64,000 bases of DNA from Streptomyces griseoflavus (GCF_014649995.1 NZ_BMUC01000005.1:311839-375838); one strand, 5' to 3'; shown: positions 27,670-36,970, numbered from the stretch's first letter. Program-made: numbers and translations. The notes: generated from the letters alone by a model not told the origin.

Positions 27670-27894
27670 TCAGGCGCCGAGGCCGAAGCGCGCCGGGTCG
27701 ATACCGGCGGCGTCCAGTTCCTGGGTGGTGAACCGCAGCGGCTGAGCGTCCGGCCGCTTGCTGTCGCCCAGCGCCCAGGCGTCCTCGCCGATCCGGGCCA
27801 GGGTCACGCACCCTTCGGTGCAGGGGCCGCCGCACGCCTTCGTGAACGCGGCCCCGCTGATGTCGAGCGCGTAGAGGTTGGTTTCGTTCCGCAT
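27670..27894 (-). CDS. Small DUF397-like protein
   Basis: A 74-residue protein. Its C-terminal half (ALGDSKRPDAQPLRFTTQEL) matches the closing motif of DUF397 proteins (RDSK.PDGP.L.FT..EW). The N-terminal half has two Cys (CGGPCTEGC) and lacks the usual FKSSYS motif. DUF397 proteins partner WhiJ-type XRE regulators, and such a pair lies 0.3-1.4 kb away. It might be a diverged family member. Confidence 0.55.
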   Translation of the reverse strand: MRNETNLYALDISGAAFTKACGGPCTEGCVTLARIGEDAWALGDSKRPDAQPLRFTTQELDAAGIDPARFGLGA

Positions 27895-28215
27895 GACTGC
27901 ACCTTCCAGCTCGTCTGACGCGGCCGGGTCCGGCCGCCGCCGCCCGTGGTGGGCGGGAGTGCACGGGAGGGGAGATGGCCGCCCGGTCGTTTCCGCAGGT
28001 GAGCGGTGGACGGGGGCGGTTTCTCCTGGCTCTCCGTGACCTCAGGGTGGCGGTCGGACGGGGGCGGGGACGAGTGTGGCACCCCGTACGCTCAGTCAGC
28101 GTACGGACACGAAGAGTGGACGGTACGTCTGATGATTCGTCAGGCTGGAGGTGGACGCGGGCGGCGTGCGGAGCCGTCGTGGTGCGCGGTACGGAGGACA
28201 GGAAAGGGGCGGCGG
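27895..28215. promoter_or_regulatory. Divergent control region with 60-bp element copy 2 and a 9-bp inverted repeat
   Basis: The 321-bp gap lies between the leftward DUF397-like gene and the rightward XRE gene. It contains 28047-28106, the second copy of the element seen at 25832-25891. Within it CCGTACGCT (28084-28092) and AGCGTACGG (28098-28106) form a perfect inverted repeat with a 5-bp spacer, a likely regulator site. Confidence 0.6.
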
Positions 28216-29103
28216 ATGGACGTGATCGGGGTCGAGGGGGAGGTGGCCGGGAGCGCCGGTGCGCGGGCGGTTCCGGTGGGGGAGTGGGAGCGGGAGCCGC
28301 ATCCGTCGGACAGCCTGCGGACGTTCGGGGCCGTCGTTCAGGCGTTGCGCGAGCACGCGGGGCTGAGTCGGGCCGACCTGGGCGCCCGAGTGCAGTACTC
28401 CAAACACACGGTCGAGTCCGTGGAGTTGGGGCGGCGGATGCCGGACGAGGCGTTCGTGGAGCGGGCGGAGGAGGCCCTGGGCAACACGGGCGCGCTGCGG
28501 AGGGCCGCGCGGCATCTGACGCGGGGGGAGGCGGGGCTGGCCGCGTGGTTCCGGCGGTGGGCTCGGCTGGAGCGGGAGGCGGTGAGCCTGTGCACGTACG
28601 AGTGCCGGTTGGTGCCGGGGTTGTTGCAGTCGGAGGAGTATGCCAGGGCTGTGTTCGAGGGCACGATCCCGCTACGGACGGACGAGGAGCTGGAAGTGCA
28701 GCTCGCCGCGCGGATGGAGCGGCAGGTGATGATGCGGGAGCGGCCGACGGTGCCGTTCAGCTTCATCGTCGAGGAGCACGTGTTCCGGCGGACCTTCGGG
28801 GATGTGGAGGCGTCGCGCGAGATGCTTGATCACGTCCTTGAGCTCACCGCCCCGCGCAATGTGACGCTTCAGGTGGTGCCGCTGGGGGCCCGGTTGCACG
28901 CGTGCCTGGATGGCCCCCTGCAGATCTTGGAGACTTCGGAGGGGCGGCGGCTCGGGTACTCCGAGGGGCAGCAGAACGGCCGGTTGATCTCCGACCCGAA
29001 AGAGATGATTCTGCTTTGTCAACGCTATGACACACTGCGCTCGCAGGCCCTGAACCCGACAGAATCCCGGGACCTGCTGGAGCGACTGCGAGGAGAGCTA
29101 TGA
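28216..29103 (+). CDS. XRE-family regulator with DUF5753 (WhiJ-type)
   Basis: A 295-residue DNA-binding protein. The helix-turn-helix lies near residues 38-90 (LREHAGLSRADLGARVQYSK, then HTVESVELGRRMP). The rest is the DUF5753 ligand/partner domain typical of WhiJ-like proteins (LCTYECRLVPGLLQSEEYAR; VTLQVVPLGA). These proteins commonly pair with small DUF397 proteins, as here, where the next gene overlaps it. ATG 28216 is preceded by a purine-rich site. Confidence 0.92.
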   Translation: MDVIGVEGEVAGSAGARAVPVGEWEREPHPSDSLRTFGAVVQALREHAGLSRADLGARVQYSKHTVESVELGRRMPDEAFVERAEEALGNTGALRRAARHLTRGEAGLAAWFRRWARLEREAVSLCTYECRLVPGLLQSEEYARAVFEGTIPLRTDEELEVQLAARMERQVMMRERPTVPFSFIVEEHVFRRTFGDVEASREMLDHVLELTAPRNVTLQVVPLGARLHACLDGPLQILETSEGRRLGYSEGQQNGRLISDPKEMILLCQRYDTLRSQALNPTESRDLLERLRGEL

Positions 29104-29291
29104 ACAGCGGTACGTCGGAACTCGCCTGGTTCAAGTCCAGCTACAGCGGCAGCCAGGGCGACAGCTGTGTGGAGATCGCGATCGCCGAACAAGCAGTCTA
29201 CGTAAGGGACTCGAAGGACGTGACCCGCCCGTCCTTCGCCGTCGGCCGCGAAGGCTGGGGACGGTTCGTGCGGTTCGCGTCGGAGCGCTGA
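29100..29291 (+). CDS. DUF397 protein, partner of the XRE regulator
   Basis: A 63-residue DUF397 protein with the standard motifs LAWFKSSYSGSQGDSCVEIA and VYVRDSKD. Its ATG overlaps the XRE stop codon (ATGA). The pair probably forms a toxin-antitoxin-like or repressor/antagonist switch acting in development. The usual PDGPAL region is altered to VTRPSFAV. Confidence 0.92.
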   Translation: MNSGTSELAWFKSSYSGSQGDSCVEIAIAEQAVYVRDSKDVTRPSFAVGREGWGRFVRFASER

Positions 29292-29307
29292 GCGACGTGA
29301 GGGCGTG

Positions 29308-29338
29308 CCCTCGGCCTGTAGGGCCGTAGCCGAGGGCC
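29308..29338 (+). terminator. Terminator after the DUF397 gene
   Basis: Arms GCCCTCGGC (29308-29316) and GCCGAGGGC (29330-29338) pair perfectly with a 13-nt loop, 17 bp past the stop codon. Confidence 0.65.
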
Positions 29339-29571
29339 GCGCGGTTGATGGAACGGTCGCGGAGGTCGCGCACGGGCGCGGGCGCTGCGCTGCTTCCCCG
29401 CGGACGCGTCCCGCTCCAGCGGGTGACGGCGGCGCCCTGTGTTCCGGCCGAACGCGGCCGCCCTCGCGTGGCAACGCGGTCCGCCGGTGGCCGACTCGCG
29501 CCCTTTCGGTGTTCCCTCGCGGCGATCAGACTGCCGCCGACGAACGGGTGCGAGGGGGAGGGGCTTCGATC

Positions 29572-30270
29572 GTGGCTCGGCGTGGTCGGGGGGCCGTCGC
29601 CCGCAGGCGGCGGGCGCGGCTGAAGGCGGGGGCGGCCGGTGGGGGCGTGGCGCTGGTCCTGCTGGTGGTGTTCTGGTCGGCCGTGTGGCCCTACGGCACC
29701 GGTGCGCTGGTCGTCGGCGGCGCGGGCGCGGCCGGCTGGTGGCTGTGGCGTACGGACCGGTTCCTGCGCCGAGGGGACCGTCTCTGGCGGCAGGAGGAGC
29801 AGGTACGCGCGGGCCGGCGGAGCCTCGCGGAGGTGGACGCGATGTCCGGCACCGAGTTCGAGGACCTGGTCGCCCAGCTCTGCCGCCGGGACGGCTGCAC
29901 GGAGGTGCGGCGGGTGGGCGGCGCCAACGACAACGGCGCCGACGTCGTCGGGCGGCTCCCTGACGGGCGCACCCTGGTGATCCAGTGCAAGCGCTACGCG
30001 CCGAACCGCACGATCCCCAGCCGGGAGCTGCGCGACCTGCTGGGCGCCCGGGTGCACTTCGGCGCCGACCTCGCGGTGTTCGTGACGACGACGCGCTTCA
30101 GCCGGCCCTCCGAGGACTTCGCACTGCGGAACGGGATCCTGGCGGTGCACCGCGATCTCCTCGGCCTGTGGAACAACGGCGCCTCCCTGCCGTCCCTGAG
30201 CCCGGTGAACGGCCGGGGGCAGGGCGACTCCCGTCACCGCTCGCGCTGGACGCGGACCTACGGGAAGTGA
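29572..30270 (+). CDS. Membrane-anchored Mrr-type restriction endonuclease domain protein
   Basis: A 232-residue protein with two N-terminal membrane helices (near residues 22-60) followed by an Mrr_cat nuclease domain. The latter shows SGTEFEDLVAQLCRRDGCTEV, GANDNGADVV (Asp) and VIQCKRY (the QxK catalytic strand). Proteins of this layout are widespread in actinobacteria and are thought to act on foreign or modified DNA. GTG 29572 has GGGGAGGGG upstream; the longer frame from 29305 lacks support. The 280 bp before it hold only a terminator. Confidence 0.82.
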   Translation: MARRGRGAVARRRRARLKAGAAGGGVALVLLVVFWSAVWPYGTGALVVGGAGAAGWWLWRTDRFLRRGDRLWRQEEQVRAGRRSLAEVDAMSGTEFEDLVAQLCRRDGCTEVRRVGGANDNGADVVGRLPDGRTLVIQCKRYAPNRTIPSRELRDLLGARVHFGADLAVFVTTTRFSRPSEDFALRNGILAVHRDLLGLWNNGASLPSLSPVNGRGQGDSRHRSRWTRTYGK

Positions 30271-30376
30271 CCCCGCCGCGCCGCCCCGCCCCCGGCGCGG
30301 ACCGGCACGACACGGCATGGGAAACCCGGTCGGACGCACGCCCTCCTAGCCCTCGACCGTCCCTGTGTTCGCATGG

Positions 30377-30392
30377 TGAGACAGGTGTCTCA
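30377..30392 (+). promoter_or_regulatory. Inverted repeat TGAGAC-N4-GTCTCA upstream of the sulfurtransferase
   Basis: A perfect 6-bp inverted repeat with a 4-bp spacer lies 70 bp before the sulfurtransferase start, in the likely promoter region. The cognate regulator is not known. Confidence 0.5.
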
Positions 30393-30462
30393 AGGGGGTA
30401 CGTTGGAAGGTGCTCCGGCGCGCTCCCCCGCCGTGCCGGTGGTTCCGGGAAAGGAAACACAC

Positions 30463-31323
30463 ATGTCTCACCCGCTGCTGGTCGACCCCGCCTGGCTGCA
30501 CGAGCGCCTCGCAGACCCCGCGATCCGGATCCTCGACGCGACCACCTTCCTCACCCAGCCGGAAGGCGACGGCTACTACGACGTGGAGTCGGGCCGCCAG
30601 GCGTACGAGAAGGCCCACATCCCCGGCGCCGTCTTCGCCGACCTGCTGAACGACCTCGCCGACCCCGACGCGGACACCACGTTCACCGTCCTCGACAGCG
30701 AGACCTTCGCCGCCCGGCTCGGTGCCCTCGGGGTCGGCCCCGGCACGCACGTGGTCGTCTACGACCAGGGTCCGAACATCTGGGCGACCCGGCTGTGGTG
30801 GAACCTGCGCTACGAGGGCTTCGACGACGTCTCGGTCCTGAACGGCGGTCTCCCCGCCTGGACCGCTGCCGGGCACGAGGTCAGGAGCGGAACGGAGTCC
30901 AACGAGCCCGTCGTGTTCACCGCGAACCGCCGCCCCGAGCTGTACGCCGACAAGGACGCGGTCCTCGCCGCGATCGAGGACCCGGGCACCCGGCTGGTGA
31001 ACTCCCTCGACCGGCCCACCTACGCGGGCACCCGCCAGACCTACGCCCGCCCGGGCCGCATCCCGTCCAGCACCAACGTCCCGTTCGTCGAACTCGCCGA
31101 GTCCGACGGCCGCTTCCGCGCCCCGGACGAGGTCCGCGGACTCTTCGACGAGGCCGGCGCCCTCGACGGGGACAAGAAGGTCATCACCTACTGCGGCAGC
31201 GGCATCGCCGCCACCGGCCTGGCCTTCCAGCTGGCCCTCCTCGGCCGTCCCGACGTCGCCGTCTACGACGGTTCCCTCACCGAGTGGGCCGCCGACCCGG
31301 CCCTGCCCCTCGAGGTCGGCTGA
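30463..31323 (+). CDS. Sulfurtransferase (thiosulfate / 3-mercaptopyruvate, rhodanese family)
   Basis: A 286-residue protein with two rhodanese domains. The first is inactive (YEKAHIPGAVFADL; GVGPGTHVVVYDQG) and the second carries the catalytic Cys in TYCGSGIAATG near residue 244. The CGSG loop is of the mercaptopyruvate-sulfurtransferase type. It acts in the cytoplasm in sulfur transfer or cyanide detoxification. A good ribosome binding site (AAAGGA) lies before ATG 30463. Confidence 0.9.
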   Translation: MSHPLLVDPAWLHERLADPAIRILDATTFLTQPEGDGYYDVESGRQAYEKAHIPGAVFADLLNDLADPDADTTFTVLDSETFAARLGALGVGPGTHVVVYDQGPNIWATRLWWNLRYEGFDDVSVLNGGLPAWTAAGHEVRSGTESNEPVVFTANRRPELYADKDAVLAAIEDPGTRLVNSLDRPTYAGTRQTYARPGRIPSSTNVPFVELAESDGRFRAPDEVRGLFDEAGALDGDKKVITYCGSGIAATGLAFQLALLGRPDVAVYDGSLTEWAADPALPLEVG

Positions 31324-31332
31324 CCCACGGCC

Positions 31333-31372
31333 GCCGCGCCGGGCCGGCCTCGGCGAAAGGGCCCGGCGCGGC
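31333..31372 (+). terminator. Terminator between sulfurtransferase and ABC permease
   Basis: Arms 31333-31344 and 31361-31372 pair perfectly over 12 bp with a 16-nt loop, just after the sulfurtransferase stop. Confidence 0.6.
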
Positions 31373-31495
31373 GCGGCCCCGGACGCCACCGACCGGACAT
31401 CCGTCCCGCGGGGCGGACCCCACTCCCCGAGACCGGAACCGTCCCGAACCACCCCACCGTCCACACCCGCCCCCGCCCCCGAGAGGGCCGGCGCC

Positions 31496-33808
31496 TCACT
31501 CGCTGCGCAGCACCTGCGCGGTCGTCAGCCGCGCCGCACGGCGTGCCGGGACGAGGGCGCCCAGGACGGCGATGGCCAGGCCGGCCAGAGCCACGCCGGC
31601 CAGGGCCGGCGCCCGCCAGACGTCCATCATGGACGGGGGGAGCGTGATGTCCACGGCGTCGGCCATCCGGGGCACGACCCAGTGGTGGCCCGCCATCCCC
31701 AAGGGCACACCGGCCACCGAGCCGGCCGCGCCGAGCACCGCCATCGAGGTCACCGTCATGGCCGTCACCTGCCGTGGCGTCATGCCGATGGACTTGAGCA
31801 CTCCCAGGTCACGACGGCGGTCATGGGTGTTGAGGACGGCCGTGTTGAAGACGCCGAGCGCGGCGACCACGGCGAGCATGAGGGTGAGCACCGAGGCGGA
31901 GCCGACGATGGTCCGTGTGACATTGTTCGGGCCGACCGGCACCGGATCGACACCCGGGTCCGCGGCCCGGGCGGCACGCGCGTACGCCGCCGGGTCCGCG
32001 CCGTCACCGAGCTTCACGTGGTAGGCGATCGGCTCCTCCCGCGGGGCGAACCGCGTCAGCGTCGCCCAGTCGGTGACGACCGTCTCGGCGTTGTTGTTCA
32101 TGAGCGCGCCGACGACGGTGAACGCCTGCCGCCGGCCGTCCTTCTCCAGCCGGACGCGGTCACCGACCTTCATGTCGTGCCGGCTCAGGAAGGCCGACGT
32201 GGCCAGGACCTCACCGGTGCGGCCCGCCCAGCGGCCGTCGGTGAGGACGTCGCCCAGCCGGGGCCGGTCACCGCGGCGGCCCTCCAGCCACACCCGCTGG
32301 GCGGTGCCGGCGAGGCGCGCTTCGGCGTCCGCCCGTGCCGTGACCTCGCTCGCGCCGGGCAAGGAGCCGAGCAGGGCGTGGAGTGCGCGGTCGTCGTGGC
32401 GCGGGAGGATCTTCTTGCCGTCCTGGTACTTGGTCGCGTACACGGTGACGTCGTAGGCGTCCCGGCCCGCGTCGCCGAACCGGGTCATCGTGGTGGCCAG
32501 ACCGGTCGCGAACGTCACGGTGGTCACGCCCAGGACCACGGCGGCCAGCGTGAGCGCGCTGCGGCCCGGCCGGGCGAACGGCAGCCCGACGCCCAGGCTC
32601 ACCGAACGCGGCAACCGGGCGCCCGCCAGGCGTCGTTGCACGCCGAGCGCCCGCCCGGCGCGCGGAGCGCCGCCCGCGCTGATCGCGCGTGCCGCGGGGA
32701 GCCGGTGGGCGCGCAGTCCCGGAGCGAGCGCGGCCAGGACGCAGACGAGTGGCATGCCGAGCAGGGCGAGCGCGTTCACCCAGCCGGCGATGCCGACCTC
32801 GCCGTGGAAGACCCCCGACGCGGGGCCCATGAACACGGCGTCGAAGAACGGCCGCGCCACCACGTTGCCGAGTACGGTGCCCAGCGCGCAGCCGAGGAGC
32901 GAGGGGACGCCGGTCATCGTCAGGTAGACGCCGAGTACCTGCCCCGGTGTGAAGCCGAGGGACTTCAGGACGCCGATGTGCCGGAACCCCGAGATGACGG
33001 CGCCGCTGACCATGTTGGCGACGATGAGCACCGCCACCACGATGCCGAGGACGCCGAACGCCATCAGGTAGGGGGTGTACGCCCGTGCCGAACTGCCGAT
33101 CTGGTCCTTGAGAGTGAGATACGACTGTGAACCGGTCAGGGCGTTCTCGGGCAACCGGTCGGTCACGGCCGCCAGCCCTTCCCGCAGCCGGTCGGCCGAC
33201 GAGGCGTCCTCGAAACGGAGGAGCATCTGGGTGGCCGTCGGGCGCAGGGCCGTGACCTGGCCGGGGGCGACCCACGCGTTCGCCGTGCCGCTGAGGTCGA
33301 AGGCGAACCCGACGATGGTGAGGTCGGGCCCGGACCGGAGCCGGAGCCGCCTGCCCAGGTCGTCGGCGCTCCAGTCCGACTGCCGGTTGACGACGACCTC
33401 GCCCGGCCGGGTCGCCCAGCGCCCGGCCCAGAGGTCCACCCGCCCCACCGGACCGCCGGGACCGGGGCGGCCCACCACGGTGATCGTGGAACCCAGACCG
33501 TAGTCCGCGGATTCGGCCCGCAGTTCGGCCGTCGCCTGCCGGAACGGTCCGGCGGCGCTCTCGACGCCCGGCTGCCGGGCCGCCCGCGTCAGCTCGGCGT
33601 CCGAGACCGCGTCGGAGGCGAACGAGGCCACGACGTGCGGGCCGCGCTGCTCGGCGAAGGCCCTGTCGAACGGCGCGGAGGCCGCGTCGACCAGACCGAG
33701 CGCGATGACCACCGCCCCGGTGGACACCAGCGTGACCAGACCGATCACCAGGGTCTGCAACCTGCGTCGCCGCACGGCCGCGCGGGCCGCCCGCCAGACC
33801 GCCCTCAT
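31496..33808 (-). CDS. ABC transporter permease, FtsX/MacB-like
   Basis: A 770-residue membrane protein with two FtsX-type permease domains (helices near the N terminus, around 255-400 and 430-470, and a final group around 650-760) and large extracellular parts. The second half repeats the first, as usual for this family. It pairs with the ATPase whose stop overlaps its ATG (ATGA at 33805-33808). The likely role is export of a lipid or antimicrobial, or cell-envelope stress defence. Confidence 0.88.
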   Translation of the reverse strand: MRAVWRAARAAVRRRRLQTLVIGLVTLVSTGAVVIALGLVDAASAPFDRAFAEQRGPHVVASFASDAVSDAELTRAARQPGVESAAGPFRQATAELRAESADYGLGSTITVVGRPGPGGPVGRVDLWAGRWATRPGEVVVNRQSDWSADDLGRRLRLRSGPDLTIVGFAFDLSGTANAWVAPGQVTALRPTATQMLLRFEDASSADRLREGLAAVTDRLPENALTGSQSYLTLKDQIGSSARAYTPYLMAFGVLGIVVAVLIVANMVSGAVISGFRHIGVLKSLGFTPGQVLGVYLTMTGVPSLLGCALGTVLGNVVARPFFDAVFMGPASGVFHGEVGIAGWVNALALLGMPLVCVLAALAPGLRAHRLPAARAISAGGAPRAGRALGVQRRLAGARLPRSVSLGVGLPFARPGRSALTLAAVVLGVTTVTFATGLATTMTRFGDAGRDAYDVTVYATKYQDGKKILPRHDDRALHALLGSLPGASEVTARADAEARLAGTAQRVWLEGRRGDRPRLGDVLTDGRWAGRTGEVLATSAFLSRHDMKVGDRVRLEKDGRRQAFTVVGALMNNNAETVVTDWATLTRFAPREEPIAYHVKLGDGADPAAYARAARAADPGVDPVPVGPNNVTRTIVGSASVLTLMLAVVAALGVFNTAVLNTHDRRRDLGVLKSIGMTPRQVTAMTVTSMAVLGAAGSVAGVPLGMAGHHWVVPRMADAVDITLPPSMMDVWRAPALAGVALAGLAIAVLGALVPARRAARLTTAQVLRSE

Positions 33809-34512
33809 GCGGCCGGCTCCAGCCTGTGCTCGCCGGTCACCCGGCCGTCGGCCAGCAGCACGAGCCGGCTGGCACAGCGCCGGGCCAGGCGCTCGTCGTG
33901 CGTCACCAGGACCAGCGTCTGGCCGATCTGGTTGAGGTCGAGCAGCAGGTCCATCACCTGCTCGCCGGTACGGCTGTCCAGCGCGCCGGTCGGTTCGTCG
34001 GCCAGCAGCAGGGCGGGTCGGTTCATCAGCGCACGGGCCACCGCCACCCGCTGCCGCTCGCCGCCGCTGAGCACCGACGGGTAGGCGCGGGCGCGGTCGG
34101 CGATCTCGAGTTCGTCGAACAGCTCCAGCGCGCGGCGGCGGGCCTGCCCCGCGGGGGTGCCGGTCAGCTGGGCGGCCAGGGCGACGTTGTCGAGTGCCGA
34201 CAGGTCGTCGATGAGGTTGAAGAACTGGAAGACCATCCCGATGTGCCGCCGCCGGTACAGGGCGAGCCCCTTCTCGCTGAGTTCCCCCACGTTCTCGCCG
34301 CGCACGACGACGCTGCCGGCCGTCGGACGGTCCAGACCGGCGATCATGTTGAGCAGGGTGGACTTGCCGCACCCCGAGGGCCCCATCACCGCCACGGCCT
34401 CGCCGGCCCGGATCTCCAGCGACACACCGTCCAGCGCGGTCGTCCCGCCGTACTCCTTGCGCACGCCGTCGAGTCGCACGACGGCCTCTCCCCTGATGTC
34501 CTCGGTGACCAT
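33805..34512 (-). CDS. ABC transporter ATPase, MacB/LolD-like
   Basis: A 235-residue ATPase with Walker A GPSGCGKST, signature LSGGERQR and Walker B LLLADEPTGALD. The sequence FQFFNLIDDLSALDNV is typical of the LolD/MacB subfamily. ATG 34512 is chosen over the in-frame start at 34548 for lack of support upstream. It is divergent from a two-component system that probably regulates it, a common arrangement in Streptomyces. Confidence 0.92.
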   Translation of the reverse strand: MVTEDIRGEAVVRLDGVRKEYGGTTALDGVSLEIRAGEAVAVMGPSGCGKSTLLNMIAGLDRPTAGSVVVRGENVGELSEKGLALYRRRHIGMVFQFFNLIDDLSALDNVALAAQLTGTPAGQARRRALELFDELEIADRARAYPSVLSGGERQRVAVARALMNRPALLLADEPTGALDSRTGEQVMDLLLDLNQIGQTLVLVTHDERLARRCASRLVLLADGRVTGEHRLEPAA

Positions 34513-34589
34513 GCCGAGGACGCTAGGCCAGGCGCCGAGCGGCGGCATCCCTCCCCGGACGGCACTTCGGCGTCCCTGTCATCCCGGGG

Positions 34590-35528
34590 ATGCAGGAGCC
34601 TGCACCCGTGGACGGATGCGTCCCCGTCCGGCGGTCTGCGAGAGTGAACTCCGTGTGGGACGGGGAGCCCGACGGGCTGAAGGTGGCGCTGGGAGCGGCG
34701 TGTGCGGCCGTCGTGTGGCTGGCCGTGGCGCTGGTGAGGACGCGACGCCGGTGGCGGGCGGCCGTGGGGGAGCGCGGCTGGCTGCTGGAGCGGGAGCGGG
34801 AGAGCGCCGCCCGGGCGGCCGTCGTCGCGGAACGCGACCGTATCGCCCGCGAGTTGCACGACATCGTCAGTCACAACGTCAGCCTCATGGTGGTGCAGGC
34901 ATCGGCCGCCAGGGAGGTGCTGGGCACGATGCCGGACGAGGCCGCGAGTGCCCTGCGCGCGGTGGAGGACGCGGGCCGGGGTGCCATGACCGACCTCCGG
35001 CACCTGCTGGGCGTGCTGGCGCCGTCGCCGGACGGCGAGGACACCGGTCCGGAGCCGCACGGCAACGGCAACGGCGACGCGGCCGAGCTGGCGCCCCAGC
35101 CCGGTCTGGACCGGCTGGGCCCCCTGGTGGACCGGATATCGTTCGCCGGACTGCCCGTCGAGGTGCGGATCTCCGGAGAACCGCGACCGCTGCCACGGGG
35201 CGTCGACGTGACCGCCTACCGCATCGTCCAGGAGGCCCTGACCAATGCGCTCCGGCACAGTGACGGCGCGAGGGCCGAGGTGACGGTGCGCTACGCCGAC
35301 CACGCCCTGCGCGTGGAGGTGCTGAACACCGGCCCCAGCGTGCTGACCGGCACCCCGCCCGCACCGTCCGTACCGGTCCGCACCGCCGCCCTGCGGCGGC
35401 AGGGCGCCGGCCGCGGGCTGCTGGGCCTGCGCGAACGGGTCGCGGTGTACGGAGGGGACCTGGACGCCCGGCGCCGCCTCGGCGGCGGCTACCGCGTCCG
35501 GGCCCGCATCCCCCTGGACCGCCCGTGA
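34590..35528 (+). CDS. Sensor histidine kinase (NarL/LuxR-partner type)
   Basis: A 312-residue HisKA_3 sensor kinase. One membrane helix near residues 30-50 is followed by the phosphoacceptor ERDRIARELHDIVSHNVSLM (His near residue 90) and an HATPase with AYRIVQEALTNALRHS and GRGLLGLRERV. The start could also be GTG 34644 or 34653. Its stop overlaps the response regulator start (GTGA). Confidence 0.88.
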   Translation: MQEPAPVDGCVPVRRSARVNSVWDGEPDGLKVALGAACAAVVWLAVALVRTRRRWRAAVGERGWLLERERESAARAAVVAERDRIARELHDIVSHNVSLMVVQASAAREVLGTMPDEAASALRAVEDAGRGAMTDLRHLLGVLAPSPDGEDTGPEPHGNGNGDAAELAPQPGLDRLGPLVDRISFAGLPVEVRISGEPRPLPRGVDVTAYRIVQEALTNALRHSDGARAEVTVRYADHALRVEVLNTGPSVLTGTPPAPSVPVRTAALRRQGAGRGLLGLRERVAVYGGDLDARRRLGGGYRVRARIPLDRP

Positions 35529-36196
35529 CACCGGACGCGGACGGGCCCCGCGTACTCGTCGCCGACGACCAGACACTGATCAGGACCGGCTTCCGGCTGA
35601 TCCTCACCGCCCGCGGGATCGAGGTGGTGGGCGAGGCGGCGGACGGGGCGGAAGCCGTCGAGGCGGCACGCCGGCTCCGGCCGGACGTCGTGCTGATGGA
35701 CATCCGCATGCCGAACATGGACGGTCTCGAGGCCACCCGCCGCATCCTGGAGCACGCTCCCGGGTGCAGGGTGATTATGCTGACCACCTTCGACCTGGAC
35801 CGTTATGTGTACGGCGCGCTGTCGCTCGGGGCCAGCGGCTTCCTGCTCAAGGACGTCACCCCGGAGCACCTGGCGGCGGCCGTACGGCTGGTCGGCACCG
35901 GTGACGCCCTGCTCGCCCCGTCGATCACCCGCCGCCTGGTGGAGCGGTACGCCGCGCAGGCCGACCGCACACCCGCCGTGCCCGCCGGCCTCTCGGCCCT
36001 GACTCCCCGCGAGACCGAGGTCCTGTCCCTGCTGGGCCGCGGCCTGTCCAATACCGAACTCGCCGCCCAACTGACCCTGAGCGAAGCCACGGTGAAGTCC
36101 CACGTGGCGCGGATCTTCGCCAAGCTGTCGCTCAGGGACCGGGCCCAGGCCGTCGTACTCGCCTACGAGACGGGGCTGGTCAGGCCCGGCGGGTGA
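35525..36196 (+). CDS. NarL/LuxR-family response regulator
   Basis: A 223-residue regulator. The receiver domain has DD near residues 15-16, the phosphorylated Asp in VVLMDIRMPNMDG, and K in LLKDVTPEHL. The LuxR helix-turn-helix is LTPRETEVLSLLGRGLSNTE, with TVKSHVARIFAKL. It works with the kinase above and probably controls the divergent ABC exporter. Confidence 0.92.
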   Translation: MTPDADGPRVLVADDQTLIRTGFRLILTARGIEVVGEAADGAEAVEAARRLRPDVVLMDIRMPNMDGLEATRRILEHAPGCRVIMLTTFDLDRYVYGALSLGASGFLLKDVTPEHLAAAVRLVGTGDALLAPSITRRLVERYAAQADRTPAVPAGLSALTPRETEVLSLLGRGLSNTELAAQLTLSEATVKSHVARIFAKLSLRDRAQAVVLAYETGLVRPGG

Positions 36197-36245
36197 AGCG
36201 GAACGGGCGGGCCCGGCCGGGCCCTTCGTCCCTCCGGGGTGATCC

Positions 36246-36854
36246 TCACTCCCCGAGCTGGGTGACGGCCTCCTCGTAACCGCCCGTCGGCGGCGCGGTG
36301 TCGGGCCCGTACACGAGGTTCAGCACGCCCGTCGTGAACGTCCGCGAGGACAGCAGCTTCAGCGGGATCGACGGCTCGCCCTCGTCGAACAGCCGCATGC
36401 CCTTGCGCACGGCGACGGGGTGGACGAGGAGGTGCAGTTCGTCGAGGAGGCCCGCGGCCAGCAGCTGCCGGACGACGGAGACCGAGCCGCTCAGCGAGAT
36501 GTCACCGCCCGGCTCGCTCTTCAGCGCGGCGGCGACCTCGGCGACGTCGCCCCGCGCCTGCTCGGAGTTCCGCCACGACAGGTCGGGCCGCCCGCGGGAG
36601 AACACGATCTTCCGCATGTCGCCGAGCTGCTTGGCGAACCCCGCGTCCTCGCCGCCGGCCGCCTCCCGCCCGGGCCAGGCGCCCGCGAAGCTCTCGTAGG
36701 TCCTGCGGCCGAACAGCAGCACCTCCGTGCCGCTCATGCTCGCGCCGACGGCGGCCCCCATCTCGTCGTTGAAGTACGGGAAGTGCCACTGATCGGGCGC
36801 CTCGACGACGCCGTCGAGCGAGATGAACAGGCTGGCGGTGATCTTCCGCGACAT
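36246..36854 (-). CDS. RibD/dihydrofolate-reductase-fold protein
   Basis: A 202-residue protein of the RibD C-terminal/DHFR-like family common in Streptomyces. It begins SRKITASLFISLDGVVEAPD, has LLFGRRTYESFAGAWPG, and GGDISLSGSVSVVRQLLAAGL as the NADPH-binding segment. GGAGGAC stands just before ATG 36854. It probably reduces an unknown small molecule. It marks the left limit of region C and converges with the response regulator gene, separated by a short palindromic hairpin near 36210-36225. Confidence 0.85.
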   Translation of the reverse strand: MSRKITASLFISLDGVVEAPDQWHFPYFNDEMGAAVGASMSGTEVLLFGRRTYESFAGAWPGREAAGGEDAGFAKQLGDMRKIVFSRGRPDLSWRNSEQARGDVAEVAAALKSEPGGDISLSGSVSVVRQLLAAGLLDELHLLVHPVAVRKGMRLFDEGEPSIPLKLLSSRTFTTGVLNLVYGPDTAPPTGGYEEAVTQLGE

Positions 36855-36970
36855 GGTGTCCTCCGGATCCTGGTACGTGTACCGGATACGACCGTGCCGC
36901 CCACCGGAAGTCATCGGTGGGCGGCACACCGGCCGTCCGGAGATCCGCCCGGACCCGAGCCGCGACGGCG

